A stretch of DNA of 64,000 nt from Silvania confinis (GTDB taxonomy: Bacteria; Pseudomonadota; Gammaproteobacteria; Enterobacterales; Enterobacteriaceae): contig NZ_JAMGZJ010000068.1 in the NCBI RefSeq assembly GCF_025564085.1, forward strand, positions 103,852 to 167,851, given 5' to 3'. Of this stretch, positions 23,723-35,349 are shown in pieces. Position 1 is the first letter of the stretch. Each line of letters starts with the position of its first letter. A program made the translations under genes and the position numbers. Under the pieces are notes generated by a model. The model had not been told where the DNA came from. It ran no database searches and saw nothing but the letters and a program-made list of their open reading frames with translations.

Positions 23723-24874
23723 ATGTTTGAACCTATGGAACTGACCAACGACGCGGTGATTAAAGTCATCGGCGTCGGTGGCGGCGGCGGTAATGCTGTA
23801 GAGCATATGGTGCGCGAGCGCATTGAAGGTGTTGAGTTCTTTGCCGTAAACACCGACGCACAGGCGCTGCGTAAAACGGCCGTTGGCCAGACGATCCAAA
23901 TCGGTGGTGGCATTACAAAAGGTCTTGGCGCTGGGGCAAACCCGGAAGTCGGCCGTAATGCAGCAGAAGAAGACCGCGAAGCGCTGCGCGCTGCGCTGGA
24001 CGGTGCAGACATGGTGTTTATCGCTGCAGGCATGGGCGGAGGTACCGGCACGGGTGCTGCGCCAGTGGTTGCAGAAGTCGCCAAAGATTTAGGTATCCTG
24101 ACCGTTGCTGTCGTGACTAAGCCTTTCAACTTTGAAGGCAAAAAGCGTATGGCATTCGCGGAGCAGGGTATCACCGAGCTGTCCAAACACGTGGACTCAT
24201 TGATCACCATCCCGAACGACAAGCTGCTGAAAGTGCTTGGCCGTGGCATCTCTCTGCTGGACGCTTTTGGCGCTGCGAACGACGTGTTGAAAGGCGCTGT
24301 GCAGGGTATCGCAGAACTGATCACCCGTCCGGGTCTGATGAACGTCGACTTTGCTGACGTGCGCACTGTGATGTCTGAAATGGGCTATGCGATGATGGGC
24401 TCCGGCGTAGCAAAAGGCGAAGATCGTGCAGAAGAAGCGGCTGAAATGGCAATCTCTTCTCCGCTGCTGGAAGATATCGATCTGTCAGGCGCGCGCGGCG
24501 TGCTGGTTAACATCACCGCTGGCTTCGACCTGCGTCTGGATGAGTTCGAAACCGTGGGTAATACCATTCGTGCGTTTGCGTCCGACAATGCAACCGTGGT
24601 AATTGGTACCTCACTTGACCCAGAAATGAATGACGAACTGCGCGTGACAGTTGTTGCGACCGGTATCGGCATGGACAAACGTCCTGAGATCACCCTGGTC
24701 ACCAACAAGCCTGCACAGCAGCCTGTTATGGATCGCTACCCGCAGCACGGCATGTCGCCGCTGACGCAGGAGCAAAAACCGGCGGCGAAAGTGGTGAACG
24801 ACAGTACACCGCAGACCCAAAAAGAGCCTGATTACCTTGATATTCCTGCGTTCCTGCGTAAGCAAGCTGACTAG
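23723..24874 (+). CDS. ftsZ: Cell division GTPase FtsZ
   Basis: FtsZ is the tubulin homologue that polymerises into the Z ring. The 383 residues match E. coli. The GTP-binding tubulin signature GGGTGTG is at residues 105-111, the T7 loop NVDFADV lies near 207, and a variable linker is followed by the conserved C-terminal peptide [14 protein letters not shown] that binds FtsA and ZipA. GGAGAG precedes the ATG. It is the last gene of the dcw cluster. Confidence 0.99.
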   Translation: MFEPMELTNDAVIKVIGVGGGGGNAVEHMVRERIEGVEFFAVNTDAQALRKTAVGQTIQIGGGITKGLGAGANPEVGRNAAEEDREALRAALDGADMVFIAAGMGGGTGTGAAPVVAEVAKDLGILTVAVVTKPFNFEGKKRMAFAEQGITELSKHVDSLITIPNDKLLKVLGRGISLLDAFGAANDVLKGAVQGIAELITRPGLMNVDFADVRTVMSEMGYAMMGSGVAKGEDRAEEAAEMAISSPLLEDIDLSGARGVLVNITAGFDLRLDEFETVGNTIRAFASDNATVVIGTSLDPEMNDELRVTVVATGIGMDKRPEITLVTNKPAQQPVMDRYPQHGMSPLTQEQKPAAKVVNDSTPQTQKEPDYLDIPAFLRKQAD

Positions 24875-24954
24875 GAATTGACTGGAATTAGGGCATTTAC
24901 GCTCTTTGTGCTAAACTGGCCTGCCGTTAGTGATATACACTCTCGGTTGGATAA

Positions 24955-25893
<939 letters not shown>

Positions 25894-25915
25894 CGGCACG
25901 TCCGTTATATCAATG

Positions 25916-25970
25916 CGACTGGTTGACCTGGCACTCTCTCCGGCCAGGAAGACCAGTCGTTTTTGTTTTT
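25916..25970 (+). terminator. lpxC terminator
   Basis: The outer stem CGACTGGT (25916-25923) pairs with ACCAGTCG (25952-25959). An inner stem CCTGGC / GGCCAGG lies within it, and TTTTTGTTTTT follows. It begins 22 bases after the lpxC stop. Confidence 0.88.
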
Positions 25971-26132
25971 ATCTTTCCCGGAACTGCTGCAGTCAATTGC
26001 GCGTTTGCTGATTTCATCGCCATTTTTAACCTTCTCAGTGCCGCAATACTGCTGCCGTGCAGTAGCTTTAGTGGTACTATCTGGGCGCTAAAATAAATAA
26101 AATCATTCGGTGAGCCTGAAGGCTGACCTATC

Positions 26133-26648
26133 GTGGTGGGGCAATTGAGCGGAATTCTGACGCGCTGGCGACAATTTGGCAGACGTTACTTCTGGCCGCA
26201 TCTCCTTTTGGGGATGGTCGCGGCGACTTTCGGCTTGCCTGCGCTCAGCAGTAATACCGAAGCCGCTACCCCTGCAAAAGCCAGCACCACCCGGCACGAT
26301 TTAACCACGCAGGTCAATTTCACCAACCTCGCACTTCTGGAAGCGAAACGCCGCCCGAACTTTACGGTGGATTACTGGCACCAGCATGCGATTCGCACGG
26401 TTATTCGTCATCTCTCTTTCGCGATGGCACCGCAGGCGTTACCTGCCGTTGAGGAGTCTCAGCCAGTTCAGGCGCACCACCTTGCACTGCTCGATACGCT
26501 CAACACGCTGTTGACCCAGCAGAGCAAGCCGCCAGCTATCGTTCGCCAACTCTCAGTTGCTACGTTTGAACCTCAACCCGCATTCTCGGTGTCTGCCTGG
26601 ATTAGTCAGGTGCAGGGCATCCGCGCCGGGCCTCAACGCCTCAGCTAA
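26133..26648 (+). CDS. secM: Secretion monitor SecM (translation-arrest peptide)
   Basis: SecM is a periplasm-directed nascent chain whose self-stalling on the ribosome exposes the secA ribosome binding site when secretion is slow. The signal sequence has a long polar n-region, then a hydrophobic core ([18 protein letters not shown]). The arrest motif near the C-terminus reads [17 protein letters not shown], which keeps the critical F, W-I and G-I-R-A-G-P residues and differs from E. coli at three others. The start is uncertain: GTG at 26133 gives 171 residues, while TTG at 26145 corresponds to the E. coli start. It lies 59 bases before secA. Confidence 0.94.
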   Translation: MVGQLSGILTRWRQFGRRYFWPHLLLGMVAATFGLPALSSNTEAATPAKASTTRHDLTTQVNFTNLALLEAKRRPNFTVDYWHQHAIRTVIRHLSFAMAPQALPAVEESQPVQAHHLALLDTLNTLLTQQSKPPAIVRQLSVATFEPQPAFSVSAWISQVQGIRAGPQRLS

Positions 26649-26679
26649 ATTAACCGTTTTCATTACTTTAATTTAACTG

Positions 26680-26707
26680 CCCATGATGGGGCGTTTGAGA
26701 ATTTATT
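26680..26707 (+). promoter_or_regulatory. secA translation-control hairpin region
   Basis: The secM-secA spacer holds a short stem GCCC / GGGC around ATGATG (26680-26694). The secA ribosome binding site GAGAA lies directly downstream. In E. coli a secM-secA hairpin hides the secA ribosome binding site until SecM stalls. The role here is inferred from position and this partial fold. Confidence 0.5.
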
Positions 26708-29413
26708 ATGCTAATCAAATTATTAACCAAAGTTTTCGGTAGTCGTAACGATCGTACTCTGCGCCGCATGCGCAAAGCTGTCACAGTGATCAATGGCATG
26801 GAACCGGAGATGGAAAAACTCTCCGATGACGAGCTGAAAGCCAAAACGGTCGAGTTCCGTGCCCGTCTTGAGAAAGGCGCAACAGTTGAAAGTCTGATCC
26901 CGGAAGCGTTCGCCGTTGTACGTGAAGCGAGTAAGCGCGTGTTCAATATGCGCCACTTCGATGTGCAGCTGCTGGGCGGTATGGTGCTGAATGAACGTTG
27001 TATCGCAGAGATGCGTACCGGTGAAGGTAAAACCCTGACCGCAACACTGCCAGCCTATCTGAACGCCCTGTCCGGTAAAGGTGTGCACGTCGTCACCGTC
27101 AACGACTATCTGGCACAGCGTGACGCCGAAAATAACCGTCCGCTGTTCGAATTCCTCGGCATGAGCGTCGGGATCAACATGTCTGGTCTGCCAGCACCGG
27201 CAAAACGTGAAGCCTACGGCGCAGATATCACCTACGGCACCAACAACGAATACGGTTTCGACTACCTGCGCGACAACATGGCATTTAGCCCGGAAGAGCG
27301 CGTCCAGCGTAAACTGCACTATGCGCTGGTGGATGAGGTGGACTCCATCCTGATCGATGAAGCGCGTACGCCGCTGATCATCTCCGGCCCGGCTGAAGAC
27401 AGCTCCGAGATGTATCGCAAAGTCGACAAAATCATCCCTCACCTGATCCGTCAGGAAAAAGAAGATTCCGACACCTTCCAGGGTGAAGGCCACTTCTCGG
27501 TGGATGAAAAAGCCCGTCAGGTGAACCTGACCGAACGCGGTCTGGTTCAGATCGAAGAGCTGCTGGTGCAGCAAGGCATTATGGACGAAGGTGAGTCACT
27601 CTACTCCCCGACCAACATTATGCTTATGCACCACGTGACCGCCGCTCTGCGTGCGCACGTGCTGTTTACCCGTGATGTTGATTACATCGTCAAAGATGGC
27701 GAAGTTATTATTGTCGACGAACATACCGGTCGTACCATGCAGGGTCGTCGCTGGTCGGACGGTTTGCATCAGGCTGTTGAAGCGAAAGAGCAAGTCGATA
27801 TTCAGAATGAGAACCAGACGCTGGCCTCCATCACCTTCCAGAACTACTTCCGTTTGTATGAGAAGCTGGCAGGGATGACCGGTACTGCAGATACTGAAGC
27901 CTTCGAATTCAGCTCTATTTATAAGCTGGATACCGTTGTGGTACCAACCAACCGTCCGATGATCCGTAAAGACATGCCGGATCTGGTCTACATGACCGAA
28001 GCAGAAAAAATTCAGGCCATCATCGAAGATATCCGCGATCGTACCGCTGCCGGCCAGCCGGTGCTGGTGGGGACAATCTCGATTGAAAAATCAGAAGTGG
28101 TGTCTGAAGAATTGATCAAAGCGGGTATCAAGCACAACGTACTGAACGCCAAGTTCCACGCCAAAGAAGCGGATATCGTTGCTCAGGCAGGTCATCCGTC
28201 AGCCGTGACTATCGCCACCAACATGGCCGGTCGTGGTACCGATATTGTGCTGGGCGGTAGCTGGCAGGCAGAGATTGGTGAGCTGGAAAACCCAACACCA
28301 GAGCAGATAGCGCAAATTAAAGCAGAGTGGAAGATTCGTCACGATGCTGTTCTGGCCGCGGGTGGTTTACATATCATCGGCACCGAACGTCACGAATCCC
28401 GTCGTATCGATAACCAGCTGCGTGGCCGTGCGGGTCGTCAGGGTGATGCCGGTTCATCCCGCTTCTACCTGTCGATGGAAGATGCGCTGATGCGTATTTT
28501 TGCCTCGGACCGCGTGTCTGGCATGATGCGCAAGCTGGGCATGAAGCCGGGCGAAGCGATTGAACACCCGTGGGTCACCAAGGCTATCGCAAACGCGCAG
28601 CGTAAAGTTGAAAGCCGTAACTTTGACATTCGTAAGCAACTGCTGGAATACGATGATGTGGCGAACGATCAGCGTCGTGCCATCTATACCCAGCGTAACG
28701 AACTGCTGGACGTATCAGACGTAAGCGAAACCATTAACAGCATTCGTGAAGATGTCTTTAAAGTGACGATCGATGGGCACATTCCTCCGCAGTCGCTGGA
28801 AGAAATGTGGGATATCGAAGGTCTGCAGGCGCGTCTGAAAAATGACTTTGACCTCGACCTGCCTATCCAGGAGTGGCTGGATAAAGAGCCAGAGCTGCAT
28901 GAAGAGACGCTGCGTGAACGTATCTTCGCCAATGCGCTAGAAGTGTATAAGCGTAAAGAAGAAGTCGTTGGCGCAGAGATGATGCGTCACTTTGAAAAAG
29001 GCGTGATGCTGCAAACGCTGGACTCCCTGTGGAAAGAGCACCTGGCGGCGATGGATTATCTGCGTCAGGGGATCCATCTGCGCGGCTACGCGCAAAAAGA
29101 TCCGAAGCAGGAGTACAAGCGCGAATCCTTTGCGATGTTTGCCTCAATGCTGGAGTCATTGAAATACGAAGTGATCAGTACCCTGAGTAAGGTGCAGGTG
29201 CGCATGCCGGAAGAAGTTGAAGAGATGGAACAGCAGCGTCGTGAAGAAGCTGAACGTCTGGCACAGATGCAGCATCTCAGCCATCAGGATGATGAAGCCG
29301 CAGCAGCTGCCGCCATTGCCGAGCAGTCAGGTGATCGCAAAGTCGGCCGTAACGATCCGTGCCCATGCGGTTCCGGTAAAAAATACAAACAGTGCCATGG
29401 CCGCTTGAGCTAA
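26708..29413 (+). CDS. secA: Preprotein translocase ATPase SecA
   Basis: SecA is the motor that drives preproteins through SecYEG. The 901 residues match E. coli SecA. Walker [11 protein letters not shown] is near residue 102, the DEAD-type box [14 protein letters not shown] near 207, and the second helicase motif [10 protein letters not shown] near 507. The C-terminal zinc finger [14 protein letters not shown] binds SecB and phospholipid. secM is directly upstream and controls its translation. A strong terminator separates it from mutT. Confidence 0.99.
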   Translation: MLIKLLTKVFGSRNDRTLRRMRKAVTVINGMEPEMEKLSDDELKAKTVEFRARLEKGATVESLIPEAFAVVREASKRVFNMRHFDVQLLGGMVLNERCIAEMRTGEGKTLTATLPAYLNALSGKGVHVVTVNDYLAQRDAENNRPLFEFLGMSVGINMSGLPAPAKREAYGADITYGTNNEYGFDYLRDNMAFSPEERVQRKLHYALVDEVDSILIDEARTPLIISGPAEDSSEMYRKVDKIIPHLIRQEKEDSDTFQGEGHFSVDEKARQVNLTERGLVQIEELLVQQGIMDEGESLYSPTNIMLMHHVTAALRAHVLFTRDVDYIVKDGEVIIVDEHTGRTMQGRRWSDGLHQAVEAKEQVDIQNENQTLASITFQNYFRLYEKLAGMTGTADTEAFEFSSIYKLDTVVVPTNRPMIRKDMPDLVYMTEAEKIQAIIEDIRDRTAAGQPVLVGTISIEKSEVVSEELIKAGIKHNVLNAKFHAKEADIVAQAGHPSAVTIATNMAGRGTDIVLGGSWQAEIGELENPTPEQIAQIKAEWKIRHDAVLAAGGLHIIGTERHESRRIDNQLRGRAGRQGDAGSSRFYLSMEDALMRIFASDRVSGMMRKLGMKPGEAIEHPWVTKAIANAQRKVESRNFDIRKQLLEYDDVANDQRRAIYTQRNELLDVSDVSETINSIREDVFKVTIDGHIPPQSLEEMWDIEGLQARLKNDFDLDLPIQEWLDKEPELHEETLRERIFANALEVYKRKEEVVGAEMMRHFEKGVMLQTLDSLWKEHLAAMDYLRQGIHLRGYAQKDPKQEYKRESFAMFASMLESLKYEVISTLSKVQVRMPEEVEEMEQQRREEAERLAQMQHLSHQDDEAAAAAAIAEQSGDRKVGRNDPCPCGSGKKYKQCHGRLS

Positions 29414-29428
29414 GCATTTAACACACTG

Positions 29429-29456
29429 AAAAGGCGCAGATATCTGCGCCTTTTTT
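29429..29456 (+). terminator. secA terminator
   Basis: The stem GGCGCAG / CTGCGCC (29433-29439 with 29444-29450) has an ATAT loop, with A residues before it and six T after it. It lies 15 bases after the secA stop and 14 before mutT, so mutT must rely on read-through or another promoter. Confidence 0.92.
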
Positions 29457-29470
29457 ATGGAAGTAATACA

Positions 29471-29860
29471 ATGAAAATACTGCAAATCGCTGTCGGGATT
29501 ATCCGCAATTCACAGAATCAAATTTTCATTACCCAGCGCGCAGCCGATGCTCATATGGCCAACAAATGGGAATTTCCGGGCGGCAAGATTGAGTCAGGCG
29601 AAACGCCGGAGCAGGCGCTGATCCGCGAGCTTCAGGAAGAAGTGGGGATCACTCCACTCGACGCGACGCTGTTCGATAAACTGGAATACGCCTTTCCCGA
29701 TCGCCACATTACGCTGTGGTTCTGGCTGGTCGAAAACTGGGAAGGCGAGCCGTGGGGGAAAGAGGGACAGCCCGGCAACTGGGTTACGTTGAGTGCGCAA
29801 GATGCCGATAAGTTCCCACCCGCAAATGAACCCATTATTGCCCGCTTAGTGAAGAATTAA
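29471..29860 (+). CDS. mutT: 8-oxo-dGTP diphosphatase MutT
   Basis: MutT is a Nudix hydrolase that removes 8-oxo-dGTP from the nucleotide pool and prevents A-to-C transversions. The 129 residues equal E. coli MutT. The Nudix box spans about residues 38-60 (GKIESGETPEQALIRELQEE then VGI) with the metal-binding glutamates intact. The gene follows the secA terminator and converges with yacG. A hairpin GGCCTGCTGG / CCAGTAGGCC at 29862-29889 lies between the two stops. Confidence 0.98.
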   Translation: MKILQIAVGIIRNSQNQIFITQRAADAHMANKWEFPGGKIESGETPEQALIRELQEEVGITPLDATLFDKLEYAFPDRHITLWFWLVENWEGEPWGKEGQPGNWVTLSAQDADKFPPANEPIIARLVKN

Positions 29861-29898
29861 CGGCCTGCTGGACGATGTGCCAGTAGGCCAACGTGACG

Positions 29899-30096
29899 TT
29901 ACTGCTGCTCTTCACTCCAGCCATCACTGTCAGAGTGATCGCCTGCGCTGGCGATGCGTTTTTCTTCCGCAGCCCATTCACCGAGGTCAATCAGCTGGCA
30001 GCGTTTGCAGCAAAAAGGACGAAACGGGCTTTGTTCGCCCCAGATGACGGGCTTCCCGCAGGTGGGGCAGTTTACGCTGGTGATATCAGACATCAT
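29899..30096 (-). CDS. yacG: DNA gyrase inhibitor YacG (zinc-binding)
   Basis: YacG is a small zinc protein that binds GyrB and inhibits gyrase activity in E. coli. The 65 residues carry two CxxC-type zinc pairs (CPTC near residue 10 and CCKRC near residue 29), followed by an acidic tail ending in SDGWSEEQQ. Two adjacent ATG codons exist; AAGGAA is better spaced for the second (30093), giving 64 residues. It is the last gene of coaE-zapD-yacG, six bases after zapD. Confidence 0.95.
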   Translation of the reverse strand: MMSDITSVNCPTCGKPVIWGEQSPFRPFCCKRCQLIDLGEWAAEEKRIASAGDHSDSDGWSEEQQ

Positions 30097-30102
30097 GGTT
30101 CC

Positions 30103-30846
30103 TTAACAACATGCCAGTTCAAAGTCGAGACGTTCAGGCACGAGGCCATGTTCACTGTCGAGCGGCATAAAACGAATCGCAAAGCGGCTCTTGTGCCCGG
30201 AAATTTGCGGATAAAGCTGAACAGCGAGGCTTAGCTGCAAGCGCAGCAGGTCGGCATCGTCGCCATTATCCTGGTAAAAGCCGTTCAGGCTGGTTTGCTT
30301 ACGAAACGGTGCGGAGTTACGGATCAGATCGAGGATCAATGAAAGCGCCTGATTCAGCGGCTCAAGGCTGGCAAGCCAGCTCTGCACCTGAGTGTCGCGC
30401 TGATCTTGCGGCATATGCAGCCAGATATGCAGGGTCGGCAAATCAAAACTGCAGCAGCCGCCGGGAATACTCAGGCGCTGACGGACCAACGCCACCAGAC
30501 GGTCTTCACGCAGAAACTGACCCACGCGCGGCGCGGCCATCAAAATACTGCTGCTTTTTTTCAGCTGCTGGCGCACGGCGTCAATGCGGCTGTTGTCTAC
30601 GCCGGGGACTTCTGCCCAGGCCTGCAATTTACGCTGCTGACGCTCCAGCTCTTTCAGCAATTCTGTGCGGACTTCGCCACGCTCTAACACATCCAGCAGA
30701 TCGCCCACGTTACGGAAAAAATGCAGGGCAGTGGTGTGATCGTGAACCGGAAGCTGGCTTGAAAGCTGCTGAATTAAAAACTCAATACGCAGCCAGGTAC
30801 GCATTTTTTCGTTGAGAGGATGCTCAAACAGAACGTGGGTGTACAT
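30103..30846 (-). CDS. zapD: Cell division protein ZapD
   Basis: ZapD is a cytoplasmic protein that crosslinks FtsZ filaments and stabilises the Z ring. The 247 residues from [20 protein letters not shown] equal the E. coli length. The N-terminal helical domain and the segment [20 protein letters not shown] are characteristic. The open frame extends 61 codons upstream inside coaE; that part was discarded. The gene overlaps coaE by 23 bases, so the two are probably translationally coupled. Confidence 0.97.
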   Translation of the reverse strand: MYTHVLFEHPLNEKMRTWLRIEFLIQQLSSQLPVHDHTTALHFFRNVGDLLDVLERGEVRTELLKELERQQRKLQAWAEVPGVDNSRIDAVRQQLKKSSSILMAAPRVGQFLREDRLVALVRQRLSIPGGCCSFDLPTLHIWLHMPQDQRDTQVQSWLASLEPLNQALSLILDLIRNSAPFRKQTSLNGFYQDNGDDADLLRLQLSLAVQLYPQISGHKSRFAIRFMPLDSEHGLVPERLDFELACC

Positions 30847-31465
30847 TATGGTTTTCCTGTAAAACGGCCTGCGCAGCATACGCCAGGTATTGCTGATGCA
30901 GACGAGCAACATCCGATGCAATGGCATCCGGTGTGCCGTTGTTATCAATAACATCATCCGCGACGGCAAGGCGCGCTTCACGCGTGGCCTGCGCGGCAAG
31001 AATTTGTTCGGCATGTTCGCGTGCAACATTATCGCGTGCCATGGTGCGCTGAATTTGGGTGTCTACAGAGACATCGACTACCAGAACCCGATCGGCTTTT
31101 TCATGCAGCTGGTTTTCCACCAGCAGCGGCACAACCCACAGGACATAAGGTGAGGTCGCTTCGCGCATCTGCTTCTGGGTCTCCTGCTGGATCAGTGGGT
31201 GAAGCAGGGCGTTAAGCCAGGCTTTTTCTTCAGGATGAGCAAAAATACGTTCGCGCAGCATTCGGCGGTTGAGGGCACCGTTGGGCTCGATTAATTCGCT
31301 GCCGAAATAATCCGCGATAGCGCGCAGTGCAGATGTGCCGGGCTCTACCACCTGTCGGGCAATGATATCGGCATCAATAACGTTGACGCCCAGACGAGAA
31401 AAGGTGTCGGCGACGGTGCTTTTGCCACTTCCGATGCCGCCCGTTAACGCGACGGTATAACCCAT
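30824..31465 (-). CDS. coaE: Dephospho-CoA kinase (CoaE)
   Basis: CoaE phosphorylates dephospho-CoA in the last step of coenzyme A synthesis. The 213 residues (E. coli has 206) begin with [18 protein letters not shown], the P-loop at residues 8-17. The lid and CoA-binding motif [16 protein letters not shown] follows. The family sequence HPLIQQET and the C-terminal [10 protein letters not shown] are present. The tail is slightly longer than in E. coli. It is the promoter-proximal gene of coaE-zapD-yacG and is divergent from guaC. Confidence 0.97.
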   Translation of the reverse strand: MGYTVALTGGIGSGKSTVADTFSRLGVNVIDADIIARQVVEPGTSALRAIADYFGSELIEPNGALNRRMLRERIFAHPEEKAWLNALLHPLIQQETQKQMREATSPYVLWVVPLLVENQLHEKADRVLVVDVSVDTQIQRTMARDNVAREHAEQILAAQATREARLAVADDVIDNNGTPDAIASDVARLHQQYLAYAAQAVLQENHNVHPRSV

Positions 31466-31700
31466 TAAATTAAATCCTGGGAAACATTCATTATCAAAAT
31501 CAGCCGCTTAAATTGAATTCATATACCAGATAATCGTTAACGCTTTTTACCGGGCTGTGCTCAGGTAAATTTATAGGATTGTAGCGTAAAAAAAGTGATT
31601 TTCGCAGTCTTGCGGAGCAGCGATTAGTGCGTATGATAACGTCACTGGAGTTGTGTGTTTCGTTTTTCGACATTTACCCCAGTACCCCAGGAATCTGCAA

Positions 31701-32744
31701 ATGCGTATCGAAGAAGATCTGAAATTAGGTTTTAAAGACGTTCTTATCCGCCCTAAACGTTCCACTCTGAAAAGTCGCTCTGACGTTGAGCTCGACCGTC
31801 AATTTACCTTTAAGCATTCCGGTCAGACCTGGTCTGGCGTGCCGATTATTGCCGCCAATATGGACTCAGTTGGTACCTTCGCGATGGCGACTGCGCTGGC
31901 GAGCTTTGAGATCCTGACTGCGGTGCATAAACACTACAGCGTTGAAGAGTGGAAGGCGTTCGTCGCGTCTTCCCCTGCTGAGGTGTTAAAGCATGTGATG
32001 GTCTCTACGGGGACATCCGACGCCGATTTTGAGAAAACAAAACAGATCCTGGCCGCGAGCCCGGCGCTCAATTTCCTCTGCATCGACGTGGCGAACGGTT
32101 ACTCCGAACATTTCGTCCGCTTTCTCAGCAAAGCGCGTGAAGCCTGGCCGACCAAAACCATTATCGCGGGTAACGTGGTCACGGGTGAAATGTGTGAAGA
32201 GCTGATCCTCTCCGGTGCGGATATTGTCAAAGTGGGCATCGGCCCAGGCTCAGTTTGCACCACGCGTGTTAAAACGGGTGTTGGTTATCCGCAGCTGTCT
32301 GCCGTCATTGAGTGTGCTGATGCGGCCCACGGTCTTGGCGGTCAGATTGTTAGCGATGGCGGTTGTACTATGCCGGGTGATGTCGCAAAAGCCTTTGGCG
32401 GCGGCGCTGACTTCGTGATGCTCGGCGGTATGCTGGCAGGCCACGAAGAGAGCGGCGGAACCGTGGTTGAAGAAAACGGCGAGAAATTCATGCTGTTCTA
32501 TGGCATGAGCTCTGAATCAGCGATGAATCGTCACGTCGGTGGCGTGGCTCAGTATCGTGCTGCCGAAGGTAAAACCGTGAAGCTGCCATTGCGCGGCCCG
32601 GTTGATATTACCGCGCGCGACATCCTCGGTGGCCTGCGTTCTGCTTGCACCTACGTGGGTGCATCCCGACTGAAAGAGCTGACCAAGCGCACGACCTTTA
32701 TCCGCGTTCAGGAACAGGAAAACCGCATTTTCAATAGCCTGTAA
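31701..32744 (+). CDS. guaC: GMP reductase (GuaC)
   Basis: GuaC reductively deaminates GMP to IMP with NADPH, linking guanine and adenine nucleotide pools. The 347 residues from [20 protein letters not shown] equal E. coli GuaC. The TIM barrel carries the catalytic Cys186 in [11 protein letters not shown] and the phosphate-binding loops [10 protein letters not shown] and [13 protein letters not shown]. The 16-codon upstream extension was rejected because CAGGAA is well placed for this ATG. A divergent 235-base region separates it from coaE. Confidence 0.98.
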   Translation: MRIEEDLKLGFKDVLIRPKRSTLKSRSDVELDRQFTFKHSGQTWSGVPIIAANMDSVGTFAMATALASFEILTAVHKHYSVEEWKAFVASSPAEVLKHVMVSTGTSDADFEKTKQILAASPALNFLCIDVANGYSEHFVRFLSKAREAWPTKTIIAGNVVTGEMCEELILSGADIVKVGIGPGSVCTTRVKTGVGYPQLSAVIECADAAHGLGGQIVSDGGCTMPGDVAKAFGGGADFVMLGGMLAGHEESGGTVVEENGEKFMLFYGMSSESAMNRHVGGVAQYRAAEGKTVKLPLRGPVDITARDILGGLRSACTYVGASRLKELTKRTTFIRVQEQENRIFNSL

Positions 32745-32750
32745 GCCCCT

Positions 32751-32774
32751 CGCTGGCGCGCTCCCGCGCCAGCG
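32751..32774. terminator. guaC/hofC convergent hairpin
   Basis: A perfect 10-base stem CGCTGGCGCG / CGCGCCAGCG has a CTCC loop and sits exactly between the guaC stop and the hofC stop. There is no T run on either side, so efficiency is uncertain. Confidence 0.5.
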
Positions 32775-33974
32775 TTATCCCGCTCCCATCGCATCCCCCA
32801 GATGGAAAATAGGCAGGTACATCGCAACGACTAATGTACCGATAATTACCCCTGTCACGATCAACAGCAGCGGCTCAAGCAGCGAGGCCAGATTATCTGC
32901 CTGCTGAAAGGTCTGTTCATTATGGTGCTGTGCCAGATTACGCAACATCGTATCCAACGCGCCCGAGGCTTCGCCGGTACGTACCAACTGAATACAGAGC
33001 GGGGTAAAGATCTGAGCATCATTCAGCGCCGACCAGATGGGTTCCCCCTGCGTCACGCGTTGATGTATTGCCTGTAACTTCTCCTGCCAGAAGGGGCACT
33101 CCAGCGTCTCTTGCGTGCTCTCCAGCCCCTGTAAAAAAGCAATACCGGCCTGCTGCGTTAACGACAGTACGGTAAAGATCTGGCTCAATTTCTGTCCGCG
33201 GGCGAGTGGGCCGATTATCGGGCAGCGTAACAACAGGCGCTGAGTGGCAACGCGCCATCGACGATGACGGCGAACGGTAAGCAGGCCCGACACTGTCACC
33301 AGCAGGAACAGTAACATCGCCACTCCCCACTCCTGAAGAAAGCTCGCCATCCCCATTACGGCCTGGGTCAGGGCCGGTAAGGGGGTATTGAACGTTCTAT
33401 AGATCCCTGCAAACTCCGGCAGCACGAGCGTCACCATGGCCAGCACAACCGCAACGGCCAATGTCAGAATAATGACCGGGTAGCGCAGCGCCTTTTTTAC
33501 CTTCGCGCCAAGCTGTTGCTGCGTTTTTTGCTGTTGCGCCAGTTGCCGACAGCATTCGTCGAGTTTACCCGTCAGCTCGCCGGTTCTCATCATTGAAACG
33601 TAGAGCGGTGGAAAGACGTTCGGCCATTTTTTCAGCGCTTCTGAAAAGGCACTCCCGGCACTGAGATCGTCGGCAATACTTTGCAGCAGCGCCTTCCAGT
33701 GCCTGGCCGGATGCTGTTGTGCCAGAAGGTCCAGACCTGTCGACAGCGTGAGCCCCGCCTGCAGCAGCGTCGCCAGTTGGTGAATGACCTCGTAGCGATG
33801 CTGTGAGTGCCAGCGGGGTGAGTACAACCCACTCTGCTTAAGCTCAAGCGGAAACAGATCTTTATCCAGCAGCGCAGCCCATGCCGTTTCGCGGTTGGAG
33901 GCCCACAGCGCGCCCTGCTGACGTTCGCCTTGTGGGCTGAGGGCGCGCCAGCGCCAGAGATGATTACTGGCCAT
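32775..33974 (-). CDS. hofC: Type IV pilus inner membrane platform protein HofC
   Basis: HofC is a PilC/GspF-family polytopic membrane protein expected to form the platform for pilin polymerisation. The 399 residues from MASNHLWRWRALSPQG (E. coli 400) contain two GspF repeats, each with cytoplasmic helices and a following membrane segment. LRYPVIILTLAVAVVLAMVT is the first, and LLLIVTGVIIGTLVVAMYL lies near the C-terminus. The 25-codon upstream extension lies in hofB and was excluded. It overlaps hofB by 11 bases and ends the ppdD-hofB-hofC unit. Confidence 0.95.
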   Translation of the reverse strand: MASNHLWRWRALSPQGERQQGALWASNRETAWAALLDKDLFPLELKQSGLYSPRWHSQHRYEVIHQLATLLQAGLTLSTGLDLLAQQHPARHWKALLQSIADDLSAGSAFSEALKKWPNVFPPLYVSMMRTGELTGKLDECCRQLAQQQKTQQQLGAKVKKALRYPVIILTLAVAVVLAMVTLVLPEFAGIYRTFNTPLPALTQAVMGMASFLQEWGVAMLLFLLVTVSGLLTVRRHRRWRVATQRLLLRCPIIGPLARGQKLSQIFTVLSLTQQAGIAFLQGLESTQETLECPFWQEKLQAIHQRVTQGEPIWSALNDAQIFTPLCIQLVRTGEASGALDTMLRNLAQHHNEQTFQQADNLASLLEPLLLIVTGVIIGTLVVAMYLPIFHLGDAMGAG

Positions 33975-35349
33975 CCGGCACGCCCAGCATCCTGACCAGC
34001 TCTTCGAGCGTGGTTTTGCCCTGCTCAACCGCCATGCAGCCATGTTCAAACAGGGTGGTCATGCCCGCTTGTCTGGCAAGCTTGTCGATCTCCTCCACTG
34101 GCGCGCCGTTGGCGATGGCCGTTCGCAGCTCACGGCTAATGACCAGCACCTCAAAGATCGCCACGCGACCATAAAAACCGTGATAGCAGCGATCGCAACC
34201 CGTGGGCTGCCAGTGTGGCAGAGGTCGGGGCCATAGCCCCTCGGGAAGGGGGGCTTCCCGGTGGACTTGTTTACGGCAGTGCGGGCAAAGGCGACGCACA
34301 AGCCGCTGGGCAATCACCAGTGACAGCGCCGAGGAGATCATCCAACGCGCTACCCCCATCTGCTGCAGGCGCACCAGCGTTTCTGCCGTTGAGTTGGTAT
34401 GCAGCGTCGACAGCACCAGATGCCCGGTCTGTGCGGCATTCATCGCGATCTCCGCCGTCTCACCGTCACGAATTTCCCCCACCATGATGATATCCGGATC
34501 CTGGCGTAACAACGCCCGCAGCACGTTCTGGAAGGTTAAGCCGGCCCGGGGATTAACGGGGGTCTGGTTCAGCCCGTCCAGCGGAATTTCCACCGGATCC
34601 TCCACGCTGCAAATATTAACTGCAGGCGTGTTGCGAGCCTGCAGCGCGCTGTACAGCGTGACGGTTTTACCGCTGCCGGTGGGGCCGGTCACCAGCATCA
34701 GGCCCTGCGGTTTATTCAGCGCGCTGGCAAAAAGTTGCTGTTGCGCTTCACTCATACCCAACTGGTCAAGCAAAAGCGCCTGTTGCTCCTGCTGCAGGAG
34801 TCGCAGAACAATCTTCTCCCCACTGCGACAGGGGAGCGTAGCAATGCGAAACGACACCGGTGAGCCGGAAAGCTCAACCGTAAATTGCCCGTCCTGGGGC
34901 AGACGTCGCTCGGCGATATCCAGATTTCCCAGCACCTTCAGTCTGGCAATAAGCGTGGTGCCCAGGGCAGAAGAGAGCGGCTGCTGGGGAAAGAGAACGC
35001 CATCGATGCGTAAGCGGATCTGCCAGCTTTCCTCGGCGGGCTCAATATGAATATCAGAGGCACGTTGGTTCAACGCCTGTATCAGGGTTCGATTGAGGAT
35101 CTCGACCGCCGAGTTTGCCACACCAGAGATGACGGGTAGGTGTGACCGCGTCTCGGATTGCCGATGTTTTTCCATTTTTTCGCGGGTCCAGCATTCGATA
35201 TTGACCCTTTTCTGAGTAGCGAAACGCAGCGCTTCTAACATTGCGGGCTCCGGCGTGCCGATAACCGCAATGTCGATTGTCTGCGCATCGTGGGTTAGCA
35301 GTAGCGCGTTGTAGCGTTGGCACAGAGCCATTAATTTGTCCGGATTCAT
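33964..35349 (-). CDS. hofB: Type IV pilus assembly ATPase HofB
   Basis: HofB is a PilB/GspE-family ATPase that would power pilin assembly. The 461 residues match E. coli. Walker A GPTGSGKT, the Asp box, Walker B region LLRQDPDIIMVGEIRDGETA and the His box TGHLVLSTLHTN are intact. A tetracysteine zinc motif CPHC then CDRC lies near residue 360. The N-terminal domain is shorter than in dedicated PilB proteins. It overlaps ppdD by four bases (ATGA) and hofC by 11. Confidence 0.96.
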   Translation of the reverse strand: MNPDKLMALCQRYNALLLTHDAQTIDIAVIGTPEPAMLEALRFATQKRVNIECWTREKMEKHRQSETRSHLPVISGVANSAVEILNRTLIQALNQRASDIHIEPAEESWQIRLRIDGVLFPQQPLSSALGTTLIARLKVLGNLDIAERRLPQDGQFTVELSGSPVSFRIATLPCRSGEKIVLRLLQQEQQALLLDQLGMSEAQQQLFASALNKPQGLMLVTGPTGSGKTVTLYSALQARNTPAVNICSVEDPVEIPLDGLNQTPVNPRAGLTFQNVLRALLRQDPDIIMVGEIRDGETAEIAMNAAQTGHLVLSTLHTNSTAETLVRLQQMGVARWMISSALSLVIAQRLVRRLCPHCRKQVHREAPLPEGLWPRPLPHWQPTGCDRCYHGFYGRVAIFEVLVISRELRTAIANGAPVEEIDKLARQAGMTTLFEHGCMAVEQGKTTLEELVRMLGVPDGQ

